DNA of 54,496 nt, taken from positions 1-54,496 of the forward strand of contig CAIOTF010000014.1 of NCBI GenBank assembly GCA_903861125.1, written 5' to 3'. Under the pieces are notes generated by a model. The model searched no databases. It was given only the letters and a program-made list of their open reading frames with translations, and was not told the origin of the DNA. Position numbers and translations under genes: made by a program. Below, piece by piece: positions 21,924-30,354 of this stretch. The stretch comes from an uncultured Ignavibacteriota bacterium (GTDB taxonomy: Bacteria; Bacteroidota; Ignavibacteria; UBA10030; UBA8401). The first letter of the stretch is position 1; the number at the start of each line of letters is the position of its first letter.

Positions 21924-24413
21924 ATGAATTCGCTTCCCATCGACATCATCCTTCCGCAAATCCGTTCCGCCGCGCAAACAAATCAATCAATTGTTCTTTC
22001 TGCCGAACCGGGTGCGGGTAAAACTACGCGTGTTCCGATCTCATTACTCAACGAACAATGGCTTAACGGTAAAAAGATTATCATGCTTGAACCGAGAAGG
22101 CTTGCTGCAATCCGATCCGCCGAATATATGGCTGAGCAGCTCGGAGAAAGACCGGGCGAAACGGTTGGGTACCGTATTCGGGGCGAAAGCAAGATCGGCA
22201 AAAATACCAGACTGGAAGTAGTGACGGAAGGGATTCTGACAAGAATGCTGCAGGAAGATGCTTCGCTGACGGACGTTGGGATGGTAATTTTTGACGAATT
22301 CCATGAACGGAGTATCCATGCTGATCTTGGACTTGCTTTAACGCTTGATGTGCAGGAAAACCTGCGGCAGGATCTGAAGATTCTTGTGATGTCGGCGACG
22401 ATAGACGGGACTGCTGTTTCTGCATTGATGAATGACTGCCCGGTCATTAAAAGCGAAGGAAGAAGTTTTCCTGTAACCGTACACTATTTGTCCCAAAAAC
22501 ATGAAGGACCCATTGAGCCAATAGTGGCAAATACTATTGTTCGATCGTTACGCGAAGATGAAGGTGACATTCTTGTTTTTTTGCCGGGACAAAGAGAGAT
22601 AAAAAAAGTTGAATCAATACTTCAAAAAAAAGATCTTCCATCAACAACCGTTCTCCATTCTTTATACGGCGATGCTTCCCCTGATCATCAACGGGCAGCG
22701 CTGACACGCGCACGCCCCGGTTATCGAAAGATTATTTTATCCACGAATATCGCAGAGACAAGTCTTACCATTGAAGGAGTACGTGTCGTCATCGACTCCG
22801 GTTTATCCAGAAGTGCTATCTTCGATGCACGCAGAGGAATGTCCGGTCTAGTAACAATCCCAGTCTCACAGGCATCGGCCGATCAGCGTAAAGGGCGAGC
22901 CGGCCGGCAGCAACCGGGTGTGTGTTATCGTTTGTGGCCGGAGTTTCAGCTTGTGAATCTTGCAAAATATTCGCAACCTGAAATAGTTGCGGCGGACCTT
23001 GCACCTTTGGCGATGGAACTTGCACGGTGGGGAGACGGAGAGGGACGCAGTCTAAAATTTCTTGACAGTCCGCCGGTTTCGCATCTTGCACAGGCACGTG
23101 AATTGCTCAAGTATCTCGGAGCGTTAGACAGAAACGGAAATCTCACTGATCATGGCAAAACAATCTCTGCAATACCTGTCCATCCTCGCTATGCACATAT
23201 GCTGGTGAAAGCAAAGGAGCGGCACATCGGTGAACTTGCCTGTGATCTTACCGCGCTACTTGATGAACGGGATATTTTTCGCGGAAAGAGCGGTTTCGAC
23301 ATAGATCTGTATTCACGTTTTACCGCAATGAGTGATGTAAAATTCTCTGACGGATATTCAATACAGAGAATGCGGGAACAATCCCTGCGTCTGATGCACA
23401 TGCTTGAGGTGAAAAAGCAAGCCGGAAAAAAGAACACTGATCCGCTCGGACTTCTTCTTGCACTTGCGTATCCGGAAAGAGTTGCAAAAAAGAAATCGGG
23501 AGAGCGTTACCAACTTGCCGGAAATATGGCGGCATCGCTTCCGAAAGGAAGTATGCTTTCAAAGGAAGAATATCTTGCGGTTGGAGAAGTAGACGGAGCG
23601 GGGAGCGACATTAAAATATTTTGTGCGGAACCGATCTCTAAAAGTGATATCCTTGATATTTTTGCAGATCAAATTGAGACAAAAAAAGAGATTGTATGGG
23701 ATGAAAAGGAAGAGACGATTGTTGCACGGAATGTTACAACATTCGGTTCCATTGAAATTGCAGAGAAGTCTTTTCAACCGGAACCTGCGAATGCAAAGTT
23801 GATAGTATTGAATGCGATACGCCGGTCAGGCTGTTCCACGCTGCCGTGGGATGCCCTCTCGCAATCCATAAGGACACGCAGTGAATGGATCAGAAAAAAC
23901 AGTATTGCGGAAAATTGGATCGATCTTTCCGATGAACATCTGAACGTGACGTTGGAAGAATGGCTTGAGCCGTTTATCGGTGGCATTCATCGCCGGTCTC
24001 AATGGATGAAATTGGACATGAACCAGATCGTGCGTTCGATGTTCAATTATGCACAATTGCAGGAAATTGATCGTCTTGCACCTTCACATCTTATTGTGCC
24101 AACCGGTTCATCAATCCCCATAGACTATACCGTTGGTCAGCCTGTGCTTGCTGTCCGTCTGCAGGAAATGTTCGGAGAAACAGAAACGCCTACAGTCGGA
24201 GGAGGAAGAGTAAAGGTCCTTCTGCATTTACTGTCGCCGGCACGAAGACCGATTGCTGTCACGCAGGATCTTCCGAGTTTTTGGAAAAATGCGTATAAGG
24301 ATGTCCGTAGGGATATGCGGGGACAATATCCAAAACATTACTGGCCGGAAAATCCGCAGGAAGCCGAACCAACCAGAAGAACAAAACGCGCCATGGAAGG
24401 AAGAGCAAAATGA
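21924..24413 (+). CDS. hrpB: ATP-dependent helicase HrpB
   Basis: This is a DEAH-type superfamily 2 helicase of the HrpB family. I place the start at ATG 21924 because family members begin with LPIDxxLP (here MNSLPIDIILPQI); an in-frame ATG at 21897 would add nine residues. Walker A is AEPGAGKTTRVP (about residue 27), the DEAH box reads DEFHERS (about 122), motif III is SATID and motif VI is QRKGRAGRQQPGVCYRLW. The C-terminal HrpB domain ends with the family phrase DLPSFWKNAYKDVRRDMRGQYPKHYWPENP. The length of 829 residues is normal. Its biological role is poorly known in bacteria. The last four bases (ATGA) overlap the SUI1-like gene, so the two are translationally coupled. Confidence 0.95.
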   Translation: MNSLPIDIILPQIRSAAQTNQSIVLSAEPGAGKTTRVPISLLNEQWLNGKKIIMLEPRRLAAIRSAEYMAEQLGERPGETVGYRIRGESKIGKNTRLEVVTEGILTRMLQEDASLTDVGMVIFDEFHERSIHADLGLALTLDVQENLRQDLKILVMSATIDGTAVSALMNDCPVIKSEGRSFPVTVHYLSQKHEGPIEPIVANTIVRSLREDEGDILVFLPGQREIKKVESILQKKDLPSTTVLHSLYGDASPDHQRAALTRARPGYRKIILSTNIAETSLTIEGVRVVIDSGLSRSAIFDARRGMSGLVTIPVSQASADQRKGRAGRQQPGVCYRLWPEFQLVNLAKYSQPEIVAADLAPLAMELARWGDGEGRSLKFLDSPPVSHLAQARELLKYLGALDRNGNLTDHGKTISAIPVHPRYAHMLVKAKERHIGELACDLTALLDERDIFRGKSGFDIDLYSRFTAMSDVKFSDGYSIQRMREQSLRLMHMLEVKKQAGKKNTDPLGLLLALAYPERVAKKKSGERYQLAGNMAASLPKGSMLSKEEYLAVGEVDGAGSDIKIFCAEPISKSDILDIFADQIETKKEIVWDEKEETIVARNVTTFGSIEIAEKSFQPEPANAKLIVLNAIRRSGCSTLPWDALSQSIRTRSEWIRKNSIAENWIDLSDEHLNVTLEEWLEPFIGGIHRRSQWMKLDMNQIVRSMFNYAQLQEIDRLAPSHLIVPTGSSIPIDYTVGQPVLAVRLQEMFGETETPTVGGGRVKVLLHLLSPARRPIAVTQDLPSFWKNAYKDVRRDMRGQYPKHYWPENPQEAEPTRRTKRAMEGRAK

Positions 24414-24742
24414 AACTACAATCATTAGCGGATCTTGAACAGCTGCTCACAGAATCAGAACGAAAAAAGATACACGAAGAGAAACCGGTGCAGAAAAAGG
24501 TGCATTCCGGAAAAGGAAATTCCGTTCGCGTCTCTTTGGAAACTGCCGGAAGAAAAGGAAAAAGCGTTACCGTTGTTGCAGGTTTGCATCATAATCCGGA
24601 TACGATGGATGAGATTGCCCGCATATTAAAACAGTTTTGCGGAGCAGGAGGGACGGTGAAGAACGGTACAATTGAAATTCAGGGGGATCAACGCTCAAAT
24701 GTATCTAAAAAACTACGGGAGATGGATTATACCGTAAAGTGA
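24410..24742 (+). CDS. SUI1/eIF1-like translation factor (YciH family)
   Basis: The 110-residue protein has an N-terminal charged extension and a C-terminal SUI1 fold: KGNSVRVSLETAGRKGKSVTVV, then GLHHNPDTMDEIARILKQFCGAGGTVKNGTIEIQGD and the closing YTV. Bacterial YciH proteins resemble eIF1 and can influence start-codon fidelity in vitro. The gene starts inside the hrpB stop (ATGA overlap). It ends 31 bases from the convergent GH9 gene, with no clear terminator between them. Confidence 0.92.
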   Translation: MKLQSLADLEQLLTESERKKIHEEKPVQKKVHSGKGNSVRVSLETAGRKGKSVTVVAGLHHNPDTMDEIARILKQFCGAGGTVKNGTIEIQGDQRSNVSKKLREMDYTVK

Positions 24743-24773
24743 AATTGAACACAGTCACTGTTCCGTTAGAAAC

Positions 24774-27233
24774 TCAATGTAATCTCTCAAAAGAATATCC
24801 CCGCCGTTTAAGTTCAGTAATCAATCCATCCAATCTCAGGTAAAACTTGTCAGTTCGTTTCTCGCTGGTTCCAATATGAGATAACAACAAGAAACCATTC
24901 AATCCCGTTGAAGAGACTTTTTCATACCGAAGAATTCGCGTAACAATGGAATCCGACGGAAGATAATTCGGCATATCGGGAGTCGTGTAGTCCGCATTTG
25001 ATGAAGTTCCGGCAGTAAAGTTTACAAGCTGCAGACCAAATTCGCTTGTCCAATCCGAAATACATTGGTTATACCATTCGTACGGCGGTAGAAAGAATTG
25101 TGCGGCAGATGGTGTAATGCCGTAATTTTTCAATTCTCTGTAATTATTTTTCAGATCGTTCACAAATGCGGTTTTATCCACAAGCAGTGAATCGCGGTTT
25201 TCCCATGGTGCATAAAGCAAATGCTTATCGGAATGTGCACCAAGATAATGTCCTTCTTTTTTCAACTGTTTAATGATCGATGAAAAATTCTTATTCCGAT
25301 AGAAGTCTCCGGTAAAAAAGAATGATCCTTTTATCTTTTGGTTGCGAAGCGTTTTCAGGATCGTTGTACCGCCATCAGCAAATTCGTGACCGGTAAAAAC
25401 CAGAAAGATTTGTTTCTTGGTCGTATCGCATCGTATAATGCCGCCATACTTCATAATGGAAGCCGTATCGTCCGCAGGATCTCTTTTTTCCAATGAAGAA
25501 AGATAAATCGTCAAACCCGCTGTTCCATCCATTGTTGGTTCGTTGTTCGTATAATCACCCCAGTCGTCGTGATAAACAGCCATACCGGATTGAAACGGGG
25601 CATACGGATCGGCTTTCGTTAAACGGATATATTTTTTGTGCTGTTCAAAAATTGTTCCGCGTACCGGACCGTCTACAAGTCCGCCGTTGACGGGATAATT
25701 ATATACATGCGTAAATGCCGAATGCGGATCGGTCGGTGTATCTCCAAAAGCCGGAAGGCCAACAATCATTGATGTTCCCCAAGGATTACAGCCGAACAAC
25801 CAATCGCGGAGCGATGATTCCATGGCATGATACGTTTCATCCTTTGTTATTGTGCGATAGAGATACAACTGCGTCAGAAAAGAACTGACGAGATTATTGG
25901 AACACCAGATAAAAGGAATTCCGAAATAGAACGCATTGGTTTTTCCTTTTTGGTATACCTTCTCAATACCTTCGCGGATATGGCCAATAAATTGTTCCGA
26001 ATTATTCTTGGAATCATGCGCGACAAGATAATGTCCGATATTAACGAAAGGATACCATTGATAGTGCCGGGCTATATCAGCGCCAAGCCACGGTGTTGTA
26101 GATTCCAAGTTTCCGTAATTCACGGCATCATGGATGTATTGTTCGTTTCCCGATTGTCTGTATAACTGAATTGCTGCCAATTCCATATCGTCAACCCAAT
26201 TATCTTCTTCATAAAAATAAGGTGCGCGGCAGGGAGCTGTTTGCGAAACCCCGGGATATTTTTTGGCGAAACCGTATGCTGCAACAGCTTTGTTTTGAAG
26301 TTCGGACGCAAACGAAGGATAATAATGTTTTAACAGTTCTGCACCAAGTGAAAAGGATGATGCGAATTTTGCTACGGTAGATGCGACCCCTGTTGTTCTG
26401 TTCTTATGCTGGTACAGTCCCTGAATCTGTCCATTAATAAAATAGACCGGGCGTTCTTTTCCTTTTCCGTAATTAACGGTGTCTTCCGTTGGCAACCGAA
26501 ATCCACGGTGGTCTCTGTCATCAGCGATCTGATTAAAGAACATCTCATTCTTCGGATTCATTTTAACCAGCCAATCGAGTCCCCATTTGGCTTCGTCAAG
26601 AATGTCGGGAATTCCGTTTTTCCCTTTCAGACCGTTTGCTTCATATTCATCTCTAAAAGATTCCGGATTTTGCCGGTACGCAAACAACATCTGAAACACT
26701 GCGGTCGCAGAAGTGGTCGCATATTGAAGGTAATCGGAAGCGTCATGCCATCCGCCGGAGACATTGATATGAGTTGAATCCAGTGATGGATGATATATGA
26801 TAAAACCATCTTCCGTGTGACATGAATCCTTCAAATACGGATTGTATCCGCTTCGCTGCTGACGCATATAGTACAGGAGAAAATCGGATGTGCCGTTGTA
26901 TACTGTATTGGAAATCCTAAAGACTGGCGATTGGATATTTCCGGCCGACAGATAATATAAACCTGCTCGGTCGAATGAAGAAAAGTCTAACCGGAATGTT
27001 GATTGAAACGGACCGTATGCTCCATACACCGACACATGAACTGATGTGAATACAACCTGGTCAGTGAACGCATCGTGCATATTAAATGATGCGGGAGTCG
27101 GCACACTGTCCGTACAGATCAAGACGGCCGCTTTCGTTGTTTTTGGTACATAACCCAATTGATTGACACGGATCCATTGTTGGGCTGTAAGAATGATAGG
27201 GAGTAGGGACAGAAGAAAAAATATTTTTTTCAT
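24774..27233 (-). CDS. Secreted GH9 cellulase fused to polysaccharide-deacetylase-like domain
   Basis: After a signal peptide (MKKIFFLLSLLPIILTAQ) comes an Ig-like CelD_N domain (about 20-105). A glycoside hydrolase family 9 catalytic domain follows (about 110-580), with the Asp pair in GGWHDASDY (160-168), DPHSAFTH, and the acid Glu in DYTNNEPTMDG (about 565). Residues 597-819 form a NodB/CE4-like domain with GAHSDKH (665-671), FLPPYEW (about 714) and LLLSH (about 783). The first NodB motif, normally TFDDG, reads TGHEFADGG, so metal binding or chemistry may differ. The enzyme would cut beta-1,4-glucans outside the cytoplasm and perhaps remove acyl groups. No T9SS tail is present. Confidence 0.88.
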   Translation of the reverse strand: MKKIFFLLSLLPIILTAQQWIRVNQLGYVPKTTKAAVLICTDSVPTPASFNMHDAFTDQVVFTSVHVSVYGAYGPFQSTFRLDFSSFDRAGLYYLSAGNIQSPVFRISNTVYNGTSDFLLYYMRQQRSGYNPYLKDSCHTEDGFIIYHPSLDSTHINVSGGWHDASDYLQYATTSATAVFQMLFAYRQNPESFRDEYEANGLKGKNGIPDILDEAKWGLDWLVKMNPKNEMFFNQIADDRDHRGFRLPTEDTVNYGKGKERPVYFINGQIQGLYQHKNRTTGVASTVAKFASSFSLGAELLKHYYPSFASELQNKAVAAYGFAKKYPGVSQTAPCRAPYFYEEDNWVDDMELAAIQLYRQSGNEQYIHDAVNYGNLESTTPWLGADIARHYQWYPFVNIGHYLVAHDSKNNSEQFIGHIREGIEKVYQKGKTNAFYFGIPFIWCSNNLVSSFLTQLYLYRTITKDETYHAMESSLRDWLFGCNPWGTSMIVGLPAFGDTPTDPHSAFTHVYNYPVNGGLVDGPVRGTIFEQHKKYIRLTKADPYAPFQSGMAVYHDDWGDYTNNEPTMDGTAGLTIYLSSLEKRDPADDTASIMKYGGIIRCDTTKKQIFLVFTGHEFADGGTTILKTLRNQKIKGSFFFTGDFYRNKNFSSIIKQLKKEGHYLGAHSDKHLLYAPWENRDSLLVDKTAFVNDLKNNYRELKNYGITPSAAQFFLPPYEWYNQCISDWTSEFGLQLVNFTAGTSSNADYTTPDMPNYLPSDSIVTRILRYEKVSSTGLNGFLLLSHIGTSEKRTDKFYLRLDGLITELKRRGYSFERLH

Positions 27234-27408
27234 TTGCTTGACCTGAAAATATTCTAAACCAATTTTAATTTTTAGAAGCAGAAAAAAATGAGGGATGGGC
27301 TCAAGCCCCGATATAAAATATTGAATGGTGTTTCTGAAAATCGGAGCAGATGAACAGCTGCAGAATCGGAATCTGAAAGGAAAGCCTCTTCAGGCTATTA
27401 TCCCCGGT

Positions 27409-28392
27409 CTAAAATAATTTAACAAACCAGTAGCTTAACGCTCCGATCGCTGCTGCGGCAGGAATCGTTACGATCCATGCAATAATAATATTGCCGGCAA
27501 GTCCCCAACGAACAGCCGAAAATCGTTTTGTCGCGCCGACACCCATGATAGCGCCGCTGATTACATGCGTTGTGCTGACCGCAATTCCGGAAAATGCCGT
27601 TACCAGAAGTGTTATTGCACCGGCGCTCTCCGCTGCAAATCCGCCGGAAGGTTTTAGTTTGGTAATTTTTTGTCCCATTGTTTTAACAATGCGCCATCCG
27701 CCGAACAATGTTCCCATGGCGATTGCTGCGTGCGAGGATAAGATGACCCAGGTGGGAACTTCGAACGTTGCCAAATAACCGGATGTTACGAGCAATGTGG
27801 TAATGATGCCCATCGTTTTTTGCGCGTCATTCGTTCCATGACCTAAACTGTACGCTGCTGCAGAAAGCAACTGAAGTTTTCTGAAGTAACTGTTAATTTT
27901 CGATGAAGACCGTTTATGGAAGATCCACATCATGGCGGTCATAATAATAAATGCCATCACCATTCCCATGATGGGTGCAACTGCAATAAAAATAAGCGTA
28001 TTTGTCCAACCGCTGTATATGATGGATCCGAATCCGGCTTTTGCGACCGCAGCGCCGGCATATCCGCCGACCAGCGCGTGCGATGAACTGGACGGAATAC
28101 CATAATACCATGTGATAAGATTCCAAACGATGGCTCCCAGCAATCCACCAAGAATCACGAACTGGTCTATCAACTCCACGTGGATCAAACCTTTGCCGAC
28201 CGTTTTGGCAATATGCACGTCGAAAAGGAATGCTGCAACAAGATTGAAAAATGCCGCCCACACCACCGCTTGCCTGGGTTTCAAAACTCTGGTGGAAACA
28301 ACTGTTGCGATCGAATTAGCGGAGTCATGAAAACCGTTGATGAAATCGAACACAAGAGCGACAATGATGATAAAAATTACCAGCGTTAACAT
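27409..28392 (-). CDS. Inorganic phosphate transporter, Pit family
   Basis: The 327-residue membrane protein has about ten hydrophobic segments and the two inverted PHO4 signature regions: FDFINGFHDSANSIATVVSTRVLKP near the start, and AAYSLGHGTNDAQKTMGIIT near the middle. It should import phosphate by proton or sodium symport. It is shorter than E. coli PitA (499) but normal for the compact Pit type paired with DUF47 proteins. The gene follows the DUF47 gene by 12 bases on the same strand, forming a two-gene operon. Confidence 0.93.
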   Translation of the reverse strand: MLTLVIFIIIVALVFDFINGFHDSANSIATVVSTRVLKPRQAVVWAAFFNLVAAFLFDVHIAKTVGKGLIHVELIDQFVILGGLLGAIVWNLITWYYGIPSSSSHALVGGYAGAAVAKAGFGSIIYSGWTNTLIFIAVAPIMGMVMAFIIMTAMMWIFHKRSSSKINSYFRKLQLLSAAAYSLGHGTNDAQKTMGIITTLLVTSGYLATFEVPTWVILSSHAAIAMGTLFGGWRIVKTMGQKITKLKPSGGFAAESAGAITLLVTAFSGIAVSTTHVISGAIMGVGATKRFSAVRWGLAGNIIIAWIVTIPAAAAIGALSYWFVKLF

Positions 28393-28404
28393 AGTCGTTC
28401 TTTC

Positions 28405-29049
28405 TTATGCGTTTTTGATAAAGAGTGTCTCAAGAACGTTTGCAACATCTTCGCATTTATCCGTCGTTGTTTCGAGATTCACCAATACTTCTTTTATCTT
28501 AATCAGTTCAATAGCATCAGTTTCCTTTTCAAACAATTCGGCAATTGCATGATCGAAGATCGAATCGGCATCATTTTCGTATTGATTGATTTTCTGCAGT
28601 ATCTTCTGAAGTTCGTCGGCGCGCCGCATGTCGGCAACGAGTATTACGCCGCGCTGCACTTCCAGTGCTGATTGATAGATAATTTCGGTAAGCCGCTGAA
28701 TGTCCGGGGAATTTTTTTTGATCTTATACATATGAAATCTTTTTGCCGTACCGTCGATATAATCCAGAACATCGTCGAGCGTGGAGGCAAGAAGATGAAC
28801 ATCCTCACGGTCGAATGGTGTAACGAAAGTCTTGTTCAGTTCGGTATAGATCTCATGTGTAATGGAATCCGCCTTGTTTTCCAGTTCCTGGATCTTCAAG
28901 ACCGTTGCTTCGCGTTCATTTTTTCCCTGCGAAGGGAGGGTTCGTAACGTTTCGGCTGCTTCCACTATTAATTTGGCGAGTTTGTCAAAAAGGACAAAGA
29001 AATGCTCGTCGTGAGGGAGTAACGCTTGGATTATTCTGTCGAGTCTCAT
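28405..29049 (-). CDS. DUF47 family (PhoU-like) Pit accessory protein
   Basis: The 214-residue protein is all helical and has the DUF47 features: LPHDEHFFVLFDKLAKLIVEAAE at the N-terminus, LENKADSITHEIYTELNKTFVTPFDREDVHLLA in the middle, and NYENDADSIFDHAIAELF further on. DUF47 proteins are PhoU-like and cap or regulate Pit transporters; the adjacent Pit gene is the expected partner. The first 24 bases of an alternative longer frame for the divergent epimerase overlap this gene, but the epimerase start at 29230 avoids that. Confidence 0.93.
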   Translation of the reverse strand: MRLDRIIQALLPHDEHFFVLFDKLAKLIVEAAETLRTLPSQGKNEREATVLKIQELENKADSITHEIYTELNKTFVTPFDREDVHLLASTLDDVLDYIDGTAKRFHMYKIKKNSPDIQRLTEIIYQSALEVQRGVILVADMRRADELQKILQKINQYENDADSIFDHAIAELFEKETDAIELIKIKEVLVNLETTTDKCEDVANVLETLFIKNA

Positions 29050-29229
29050 AGGTTGCCATTGTTTTGTGAAAGAGATGATAAACCGCGCTCAAACATACTC
29101 AAGAAACCGTTTAAAAGAAAGAAAAAGAAATATGGAAAATCGGACAGCATAATTGTTGCAGTGCTTAATTGGTTTTTTTTTAATATACTGTCAAACGACA
29201 CATATTTTTGCAAATTTTTGGAGCCGACT

Positions 29230-30354
29230 ATGGATCATACACGCCGATCATTTTTCAAAACCTCCGCTTTAGCCGTAAGTGCGGCATCACTATTCTCATC
29301 AATTCCGTTATTTCAGGTCAAATCTCAATCGGGAAAAAAGATGAAAATGACCTATCGTCCCTATACATTGGAATTAAAGCATGTGTTTACGGTCGCATCA
29401 CTCAGCAGGACAACTACTCCGGTAATTTTGGTCGAAATTGAATACGATGGAATTGTGGGATATGGCGAAGCGTCGATGCCTCCGTACCTCGGCGAAAGCC
29501 AGGAAAGTGTCATTGCATTTTTAAAGAGGGTTGATCTAACAAAATATGACAATCCTTTCGATCTGGAAACGATTCTTTCTGATATCGATGCGCTTGCATT
29601 TCACAACACTGCCGCCAAGGCTGCCGTTGATATTGCCTTGCACGATCTTGTCGGTAAGATTGTCGGCCAGCCGTGGTACAATATCTGGGGATATGATAAG
29701 AACAAAGCGCCGAACACAACATTCACGATTGGCATAGACAAAGCAGATGTTGTTAAGGAGAAAACAAAAGAGGCTGCCGGATTCAAGATTCTGAAAGTAA
29801 AAATGGGGAAGGACAACGACAAAGAAATGATCGAGTCGGTCCGTGCTGTCACTAATGTCCCTCTCACCGCAGATCCGAACCAGGGATGGAAAGACAAATT
29901 CTATGCATTGGATATGATTCACTGGCTGAAAGAAAAAGGAGTGGTCTACATTGAGCAGCCGATGGCAAAAGAACGATACGACGATCACGCATGGTTGACC
30001 GAGCGGAGTCCTCTGCCGATCCTTGCGGACGAAAGTTGTCAGCGCTTAAGTGATATCTCAAAGGTGAAAGGTGCATACAGCGGCATTGTTATAAAACTTA
30101 TGAAGTGTACGGGAATGCGGGAAGCGAATAAAATGATCACGCTGGCTCGTTCATTCGATATGAAGATCATGTTTGGTTGTATGACCGAAACATCGTGTGC
30201 TGTTTCTGCTGCATCGCATCTGTCGCCGATGGTAGATTGGGCCGATCTTGACGGTATGCTTCTTATTAAGAACGATCCATACCGGGGTACAACAGTTGTA
30301 GACGGAAAACTGACGCTGAATAATCTGCCGGGAATCGGCATCACAGCAAAATGA
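29230..30354 (+). CDS. Tat-exported dipeptide epimerase (enolase superfamily)
   Basis: The ATG at 29230 opens with a twin-arginine signal (TRRSFFKTSALAVSAASLF), which decides the start against a longer in-frame ATG at 29026. The mature part is an enolase-superfamily barrel of the L-Ala-D/L-Glu epimerase type. Its motifs are KVKMG (about 189-193, catalytic KxK), TADPNQGW (metal Asp near 215), YIEQPM (metal Glu near 242), ADESCQ (metal Asp near 266) and IKLMKC (catalytic Lys near 288). It would epimerise dipeptides from peptidoglycan or diet in the periplasm. Its stop overlaps the start of the glycosidase gene (ATGA), so the two are coupled. Confidence 0.9.
   Translation: MDHTRRSFFKTSALAVSAASLFSSIPLFQVKSQSGKKMKMTYRPYTLELKHVFTVASLSRTTTPVILVEIEYDGIVGYGEASMPPYLGESQESVIAFLKRVDLTKYDNPFDLETILSDIDALAFHNTAAKAAVDIALHDLVGKIVGQPWYNIWGYDKNKAPNTTFTIGIDKADVVKEKTKEAAGFKILKVKMGKDNDKEMIESVRAVTNVPLTADPNQGWKDKFYALDMIHWLKEKGVVYIEQPMAKERYDDHAWLTERSPLPILADESCQRLSDISKVKGAYSGIVIKLMKCTGMREANKMITLARSFDMKIMFGCMTETSCAVSAASHLSPMVDWADLDGMLLIKNDPYRGTTVVDGKLTLNNLPGIGITAK

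Noticed and set aside
21983-22447. Long reverse-strand open frames inside hrpB
   Set aside because: They lie opposite a clear helicase coding sequence, are rich in Ser, Arg and Pro as expected of shadows, and show no family motif or start signal.
29026-29229. A longer N-terminus for the dipeptide epimerase
   Set aside because: It would overlap the DUF47 gene and place the twin-arginine signal internally. The ATG at 29230 starts directly at the signal.
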